Assembly (NCBI GenBank): GCA_950022655.1
Contig: OX465581.1
Location: 32,769,300-32,833,299 of the forward strand
DNA: 64,000 nucleotides
Direction of reading: 5' to 3'
From: Alentia gelatinosa
Lineage: Eukaryota > Annelida > Polychaeta > Phyllodocida > Polynoidae
The notes under the pieces: generated by a model
Databases searched by the model: none
What the model was told of the DNA's origin: nothing
What the model saw: the letters and a program-made list of their open reading frames with translations, nothing else
Program-made: the position numbers and the translations under genes
In this document: positions 39,201 through 48,200 of the stretch, in pieces
Layout of the letters: each line of letters begins with the position of its first letter
Numbering within the stretch: position 1 is the first letter of the stretch

Positions 39201-42200
39201 AATGATAATTATTATTGATTAATGATGTTATACGGGGTATTAAAGATAAATCACTTGGTCCTTACTCCTCCTCGTTTGATCACCACGTACTTCACTCAGC
39301 TTGGCTTCGTAAATTACTCCATGGTCAAACTCGGTGGACCAAGTTATTTTCATTTTGTGAGTTTCTTTCTGAATCCTCGTATACAAGATTATGAAATGAC
39401 TCATGTCTCTACCTATTATCATAAATTCTATTCTGAATTAAAAAAATGTGTTTCTATATGTGGAAATCATATATTCACTTATATCTATAACATTATGATT
39501 CATTGACAATAAATGCCTTGCCAATCGTAGAGGGCTCAGAGAAACGTCTTCAGAGGCGTAGTATGGGAAAACAATTTGCCTCTAACTGTCGGCAAAAACG
39601 ATCTGATGATGCCATTACAGCTCTGTCCCCTCGCGGAGTTGATTGATACTCCCTTTAGTCAGGTAACGATTATTGCGCGGAATGTGTCGCATAATCGGCC
39701 GGCGGTGCCAAGGGTGGTACCGGGTCTTCATTCCGGGTAGAGCACGTCTGTCATAAATCATAATTTGAGTGTATAATCACGTGGTATAATACATTTTCAT
39801 TGATGTTTATCTCACCTCTATATGTTTCTCCATAGGCTAGCTGGATTAGGGTTAAGGTTAAGGTTAGGGTTAGAGCAACGAGTCGTTGGTTAGAGCTGAT
39901 GTGTGCATGGGCGGGCGGCCGGGCGGGAACGATGGCAATACCGAGTTCACTTGTTTCGACGGCCAAGTAGCCATTTCACCATATGATATTCCGATCATTG
40001 TCGCTTTCAGTGGCACCATAGCGGAAGGTTATGTCGAAGACCGGATAGACGCAACAGCAAGCAGCATTTTTGTATGGGCAGCAAAGAGGCCTATTCCACC
40101 AACGCATCGCAGGGCCCGGCCGGGCGCCTTGTGGGCGCCTATTGGTGTCCGGCGGCAATAGCCGGCCCAAAGCTCCCGCCGGTGGCAATAATCTGCTTGG
40201 TGGAACACCTCATGACAGCTCTAGGCCCCTCACGGCCGGCCCCTGCCGGCCGCCGGCCTCTCCCCGTGCCTCCAAAACCCCGACGTCGGACAGGATAGGC
40301 TGACCTGTTGGTGGTCGCCGGCCGCCGGCCGGGGCCGATACCGGGGCCATAGCCCATTTTGGAGGTGTTCCACCAAAATATAGTGATAACGACAGAGGCC
40401 GGCCGGGTGGCCGGGCTTTATGAGCGCAACCTCCCCCGCAAAGCCCTGGCAGGGGAAAACCGATTCATTTGATTTTAAGCCCCCGGCAGGCCGGCCGGCG
40501 TGTCAAGAGCTACGCCGAAAGAAGCACGCCCGCGGGCTCTGCCGGGACCCGCGGCGAGGGAAAGCCGACAACACTGCGCGGCCGACACCGGCGATACCCG
40601 AAGCCGCGAACGGACATCGAAAATTCCGACACTTTCGGCAGAATTCTAGCACCATAGCGTGCCATACACATTCATAACATCAATCCTTATCTTTATTTAC
40701 CTTCATTGTTCGATTTAACCTGTAATTCCGCTGTTATTTGACGTTTTCTGACCGTTCCCGTACAAATCCCGACACGCCGACACACTGCTGCGCTCGATAT
40801 GCGACTTTCGCGGGTTTCGTAGTGTATCGCCACACGCCGCGCCGCCTATCGGATCGACAGAGAACCGCGGGATTGCGCGTTAGTGCCGCCAACGTCCACC
40901 AGACGGCAATAGCGTACCCGCTGGGAGTGTATCGCCGCGCCGGGTCCGGCCGGCTCTATGGGCGCTCGCCGGGCTCCTTGTGTACGCCTGTTGGTCGCCT
41001 TGTGGGGTTTTGGTGGAATAGCTCCTAGAATTTAGGGGTTTAGGGCAGCCGGCCGGCCGGCCCCGGCGGCAAATGCCGGCTGGAAGGCAAAAACCCGCCT
41101 GCTGAGGGCCTTTTTGGTGGAATAGGCCTCTAAGACAGTGCTGTCAACAGACTCATAATACAATTTCTGTTTGCATAATCATTGAGTGGTCAATTTGTTT
41201 ATGAGAAACGTTATTACCTACTTACATATAAAACGTCTAAAATCTGTCGGATCCGCTTGGAGTTTCTCCCGCACATAGAGGCAGAGCGATCAAGACCTAA
41301 GCCTGGAGACTGAGGGGCTACGAGAGTGGGATTCTCGTATTGTGACCAAATTAATCCTGCTATTCCTTTTTGTATTGTTAGACTCAGATATCATTCTTTT
41401 CTTAGAAATACATTTCTAGCCATATTGAAAACATAAATTAGAACTGTTATCTTCAATCCCCTTACTCTTAGATCAGCTTCTGTGACCACGGCTTTAGGCT
41501 GGTTTTAGGCGTATCTGTTTGTGAACGCCGATGATCAGCTTATCTACCAATGTAATACGAAATAATAACCCATTTGTCCGTGGGCTGGTTCCCCTCTGTT
41601 AAAAGTAATGCCGTTATCTGCCGTCCCCTATCGTTTGTTCTAGAGACTGAGGCCTGAAGTTAAATATATGTAGCGTAACCTTATGGTGATCTTAATATAC
41701 TCTGGTGATTACCATATGCTACCCTATGTGCTATTACAAAGGTTGGTTCACGGTTCGGAGTGAAGTCAGTGAAGAGTCCTGCAAACCCCTAATCACGGAA
41801 AACCAAACACAGACAATATACTAAGGGAATCTTTATCTAAGCCCCTAGTCACATATAGAAGAGCTGTAGCTACTACTCTATAAGACATTCAGTTCAGTGC
41901 CTTGCAGACCAAAGTGTCAAATAACATCTGAGGGAGCTGGATGTTGTCAACAGGAGATGATGATCTGAGCTCAACCACCGATTAGAAAACCTTCACCGAT
42001 GTGAGGCCCCAAGGGTTCCTTCTTCTCACAGAGAACAAATAAAATGATCTGTCGACTTTTGTTTGTTTGTTTTGGTAGTTTAACGTCCAATTTGTTCAAT
42101 TAGACATACTTTGGGTTTGATCGAATCTATGAGATGAATGTAGGAGAAATCCCACCCCTACACATTTACCGAGGTGAGAGTTCTTTTACTTCCCACACCA

Positions 42201-45200
42201 CATAGACATGGTATGAGAAGGATTGGCCTTTGATATAGCAGTAAATCTACCACTGCTGGGGGATGAAGGAGAAAAGTGGCTGCAGTGGGACCCGAATCAA
42301 CATCTCCCCACCCACCCCGGTCGCTTTATTTATGCTTGCATGCAAGCATATCCGGTCTGCACCACGAGGAGGTGAGGCGACCAAGAGGGTGAACAGATTG
42401 GATCTGTCGACTGCTGAGGACTCAGCCTTTTATACAAGCCAAGCTACATAATAAAGGTGGACCCATGGCGCTTCAGTGCATCGGCTCTCCCGAACCACCA
42501 CACAACAGGGACTGATACTCTGCGTCCTCTACAGTAGAAGGAACACACCACCACTCAACTACCCTGACCCACTACACCAACATACTCACGTTCATGTTAA
42601 AATTGATTTCTAATTTGATATTTTTATTATTCTTTCATGAATGTACAATTATTTCATGTGCATCTTACCTTATAATGTTATTTACTTTGCAGAGATCATC
42701 GATAGGGTCCTAGCTGAGGAGATGCCCCCTTTCAGGCCGTTCTCTAAACTCGAGTGTCCAGATGACTTAGTTATGATCATGGAGAGGTGCTGGGCACAGA
42801 TCCCTACCGACAGACCGCTCCTGGCAGAAGTGAAGGCGGCAGTCAGGAAACTCTTCGGTTCCAAGTAAGTTAAGTCTGGCGCAGATGATTGAGTTTCAAC
42901 TGATTTGGCTATTCATTGCTTAATGATGCTTATGTCGTTAAATTTTTTTATTATTTTTTTTATTATGCATGAGTGTCGTCTCACCGTGGTGAGTTTTTCA
43001 GATCACCCGAAAAAATACAGGTATACAGATGTTCATGTAACAGGATAGTATCAGTACAATAAAGTGAAAGTAATTGGAAGAAAATTGATGAGATGTGGCG
43101 GGGATGTTATATATAATAATAATAGTAATCATTTAACCCTTTACCACAAATGTCCTTTAAATTCCTCTTTCGTTTTACAATTTTGGACTTCTGATGACAA
43201 ATCATTCCACAGTCTCGCTCCTCGAAGGTATGGACAATTGAACACTACACCACTCTTCGTACGGTAGATTTTAAAGAGTACCTTTTCTCTGGCCCTGGTT
43301 TTTCTTTCAACAATATCATTACATGTCATATTTCGGCACGATCGGTTCGGAATTTCACCCCCAAATAGAGACATGCTTGACTAGACCTAGACTTGAAGAC
43401 TGAAATATGATGACTGTGAGAAAAACTCAAAACGGCTATTTTAGTTTTTGTATTATTATACTCAAATGTATTTGTTCTCTAATGATTCATTTCTAACCAT
43501 GCTAAAAACTGAATATAGTAAGTCTCCTGTTTTCCTTACCATAAGGGTTGTGTCTGACACTGGCAAAAACCCTACTTGACGCTGGAAACTGTTCACATCA
43601 GCCCACGATTACATAGACAACCGACAGTGGGTTATCAGTTAGAGGCACAGTGCTCTTAACCAATCACTGATTAGCTTACATATCTGAATAGTATTCCACA
43701 TTTCAGTTGGACTGTAGTATCAATGATCACCAGGGGCATGTTGAATGACCAATGTCAATGTCAATATCTCAAATATCTAGTTAGAGTAATTCTTGATTGT
43801 ACAGGATCCAACACCTCAAAAGAAAGACCCTAGGCTTCCCCATGTTTGTTGTCACAGAACACAGCATATAGCCTTCAGAATTGAGCATACCAACTTAAGT
43901 ATTTCAGTATGCGACTGAATGAGCAACTTCATATTATATTCTCTTTAAAATAGAGTGAGAAAATGAGTTGTTCTCTGTGAAAAGGCTCTTTATAAATTTA
44001 GTTTTAACATAACATACTGTTCTTTCCTCAGGAATAAAAATGTAAACATTTTGGATATGCTGTTATCTCGGATGGAGCAATATGCTAATAACCTGGAGGA
44101 CCTTGTTGAAGAACGAACAGGGAAGTACATGGAGGAGAAGAAAAAGGCAGAAGACTTGCTACACCGACTGCTACCGGCGTAAGACTTCTTGAATGGCTTC
44201 CAAATCATAACAGAATACCTATTGAACTGTGATACTCGATCCACTGCAACAGGTTTACACAAATAATAAACTAAATGTTGGTGTCCTGCAAGGATTGGTC
44301 CTTGTTCCTCTACTTTTCCTTATATATGCAGACGATATGGGTTATAGCTTAAAATCATGTAAAGCAATACAATATGTAGATGATTTAGTCATCTCATGCA
44401 CAGACTGGAATCCTAATGAAGCAAAACGAAATTCGGAAAATGATTTGGGAGGCTATAATATATTAGAGTGTGGCTAAAGGGTTAATGTATGTAATTTCTT
44501 CGTTCCGTTGGACTTCCGTACGGAATCCGTGGTGGGGAAGGAGCTCGACGCTAGGCCCCGTTCAAACATATATGTGGCTAAAGGGTTAGTTATAAATGAG
44601 AGCAAATCCTCAGTAAAGGCCACTTTAGCCTATGGTCTTCCAGCCTCCTCACTGTAGTGGTGGTAATTCTGAGCAGCATGGAGTTGTTGACGCCTCAGTG
44701 TCTCCAAGTGAGTTCTGACTGGACATTCGCTCCTTATATATCCTATCAGGGGGTCAGTGCAAACGAAGACAGGGGATGGTTCAAACGCAGGTGGTGGCAG
44801 TCCAAACGGTTGGGCCTGAACCACTATCTTGAGTGATGACCTGTTAGGAAGCACCCTATGCTATTCTTAATAGCCTAGGGTCACTGCACAACGCCTAAGA
44901 GGCAAACAATAGAAGACCTAAAAAAGAATACGGAGTCTCTGAAACCTTGAAGGATAGATGAGATAGACAGATGTTAAAAATGTGCTTTAAGTTATCCAAA
45001 TATCGCTTAACACTAGATTGATACGGTAAGATGAACTAGACAAGATAACAAGATAAAATTCATTAAGTCATTATATATGCATGTTACTGTAATCCACTGG
45101 AAGACCTAACATTATCAGAAATGGCTCTTGAATAAATAATAAAGAATAAATTAATGTAACTACATGTATATCATCTTTTAAAAAACGCCTTAAGCGGTAT

Positions 45201-48200
45201 TTACGCCATGATGGAGACATGATTAAACTCCACATTTCGTCCTGTTATATTGTTGTTTTATAAAGTTAAACCTGATCTATTGTTAGAAATCAAATGTATA
45301 TGCATTCATATTTACTATACGCTAATTAAACAGCGATTATCTAAATTCCGTCCATTGCACTTGAAATGTAAATCATACCCTAATATCATTTGTACTAGGT
45401 CAGTAGCAGATGAGATTCAGTCAAGTGGGAAGGTTGACCCGGTTTCTTACGACCAGGTGACCATCTACTTTTCGGACATTGTGGAGTTTACCCCACTCTG
45501 CTCGTCAAGTACACCACTCCAGGTGAGGGAACCTTTCCTGTACACTGGTCATAATTCCTTTTAACGGTCATCACATCAATCAGGGTATAACTACTTCAAT
45601 GGACACTAAACTATTACTAGTTCATTACAGGTAACAGCACCTCAAACTTTGGAAGAATTGATCTTTTTAGACACTCTTTTCTCACAAATTCTCACTTTTT
45701 AATTTTCACAGCTGAAGGCAAAGATCGTAGTGAATGATGTCCACCTTTATAGAAAATGCACTTTACAACAGACATATCAATACATTATCAGAAACGTTTC
45801 TGTATGTATTTTATTGCAAATACAAAATAAGTCCATACTTTCTTATTATTTTAGGTTGTCAATTTCTTAAATGACCTGTACATCCTATTTGATGGAATTA
45901 TCGCCCGTTATGATGTATATAAGGTATGTTGATGATTTTCATTGTATAGCTTCTCAAATCTATCAGTAGTAGTATGGCTATGTAGGCTAATATTTCAAAA
46001 GTATTATATATTATGGCTTACACTAGTCCATTGACAGCAGACATTTAACATTTGCAACAAAACCATTGGCATGTTTTGTCTTCTAAAACAATGATTTTCG
46101 AAGTTCCATTTATGCCTACTAAGTGGAAGTATGTTCCTCTCTCAGTCCCAGAATATCATGGATCAACCTATCGACAATGGATACCTATATGCGATCAAAT
46201 GACCAATCAATACTTACAGATAATTACCTCTAAAATCAAAGAATATGCGTAAGTACAACCTAAATAAGCGAAAATGTACGAGAATTTGTATTTGAAAAAT
46301 GTCTGTGATCACCTTTTCTTATTTCGGTCACTAAATCATTTAAACTACTAAATAGATTGTAGAGTTGTCAGGCACACATACCTGAACATCTCGCTTCTTT
46401 GCAGGTGGAAACAATTGGAGACGCGTACATGACCGTTTCGGGTTTACCCCGCCCCAACGGACATTTGCATTCAGCTGAGGTGGCACTTATGTCCCTAGCA
46501 CTGATGGGTGCCGTGAGATCGTTTACGGTCCGACACAAACCTGACCATCACCTCAAACTACGTATCGGACTGCACACAGGTTGGTAATCAGCTGTACATC
46601 GCCCTGTCACTGACTTTACAACACCACAAACAACCACAGGGAGCTGTTTCAAAACGTGGGTTAAGTCTATGGTTTTGAAACAGCTGGGTTTTTGTGTATT
46701 CTATCTTTTTACCACTGACCTGTATGTCCGAAGAGTATATTTCCGTGGCTTCTCTCTAATATTTTAGGAATTTGGTTAGTGCCCTGCTGGTCAGCAGTTG
46801 TCCCAGAATTACGTAACGCCTTGGGAGGGAAAGGGGTATAGAGAGGTATTATGAAAGGATGTAGGTGGATGAGGAAATTGCCAAATCTTATGGCATTTCT
46901 TTCTAAATTGCTTTATATATACAACATAGTCAATACATTAAATTATCGAACTGTTGTAGATATACTAAAAATATCAAACTGGTCTTTTTTCTGTCATGCT
47001 GGGCAAGGGTAAATGGTGGCGGCCATCACATCGCAGTCATTTGCAGAAGTTGGGCTGGTCCTGCGATAATGTGCAATCTGCACACTCGTTTTACCCACAC
47101 ACCTCCTCCCACACACCTGTTCAATGACATGCTTATTTGTTTTTATTTTTCTCAAGCAAGCTTCTGATAGGCAGTCAACTGACCATCAATCAGCTTGTAT
47201 TGGCATATGGTGAAAGACAGACTGGGTGGTTTTGGAAAATGATACCTCAAGGTACCCGATCGGGTATGGTAGGCCTCAAGGCCGCTAATGTCTAACTGGG
47301 TGGGCGTGGCTAGTAGGGGTGGTTTCTGTCTGCGACGTCATTATTAAAGGGTTGCAAGACAAAAAAATAACAAGGGGAATGACGTCATGCTATTTTTGAC
47401 CAATTTCGACTTCGGAGAAACAATAACCTCCAAATCCACAGGACAAGCACACAAAACAAAATGGAATGTAACATGCAACAGTTCAAATGTCATATACTGC
47501 AGCGACTGGAAGAGATTTTGAACACAATACATGGGTCAAACAAAGAGAATGATAAAGGAATGAATAAGGGAGTCTCAACTTGAATGTATTGAAGAATATC
47601 TTATACAGTGAATGTACTCGCACAATAAATTATATAATCACCCATATTCTCATCACAGTAATTGGCTGGCCGCGCAGTTCCAGCCTGCAAAAACTAATAA
47701 ATCATTATTTATCAGTTCGAAGAAATTTATAGATCGGTGGGACGCCAGGTTCAAAATCTAACTGGTGGAAAAGAATTCCAGCTGGCAGATGGCATGCTCC
47801 AGAAAACGCTCAACAACCTTGAAGCTGATTTCACCCGGTAACTTAGAGCCGGCGCTTGCTGGAACGTCTGGTGGGCGATTCCACCAAACAGGTCAATACC
47901 TCATTTAAGCTAGATCTACTGCCAAACGCTGTGTGGTTGGTGTAGGTCTACAGGTGCGAGCCAGGGCTGGGGTTTAGTTGGTGGAATACCCGCTTTACCG
48001 ATGTTTACTGTCGATTAGAGTCTTCACTTCATCACTTACAGTTACATTCCAATACATGTATTTGATTTTTAAAAATGTAAAGTTTTGAATGCCATATATG
48101 TTCACTGACTGACATGTTCAAAAGTCATTGTCAATCAAATTATATAATCCCTGCAACTATCACTACCGGTATATGACATTTGCCAGCCAATCACCAGGGA

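Larger units (their letters stand above)
33616..42864 (+). other. Receptor cyclase kinase-homology domain (exons 11-18)
   Basis: Residues about 540-800 form a protein-kinase-like regulatory domain. Seen: [15 protein letters not shown] with the usual ATP-site Lys (K569); no Gly-rich loop; [12 protein letters not shown] (HGN at 662-664 where active kinases have HRD); SDFGL (DFG at 682-684); [18 protein letters not shown]; and [11 protein letters not shown]. Loss of the HRD Asp with Lys and DFG kept is the normal pseudokinase pattern of membrane guanylyl cyclases. Confidence 0.92.

Noticed and set aside
39845..39873. Chromosome end
   Set aside because: Only four to five degenerate units, inside an intron of an intact gene.
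40070..41028. Frames rich in Arg, Pro and Gly
   Set aside because: Composition effect of the GC-rich foldback element; no conserved domain.
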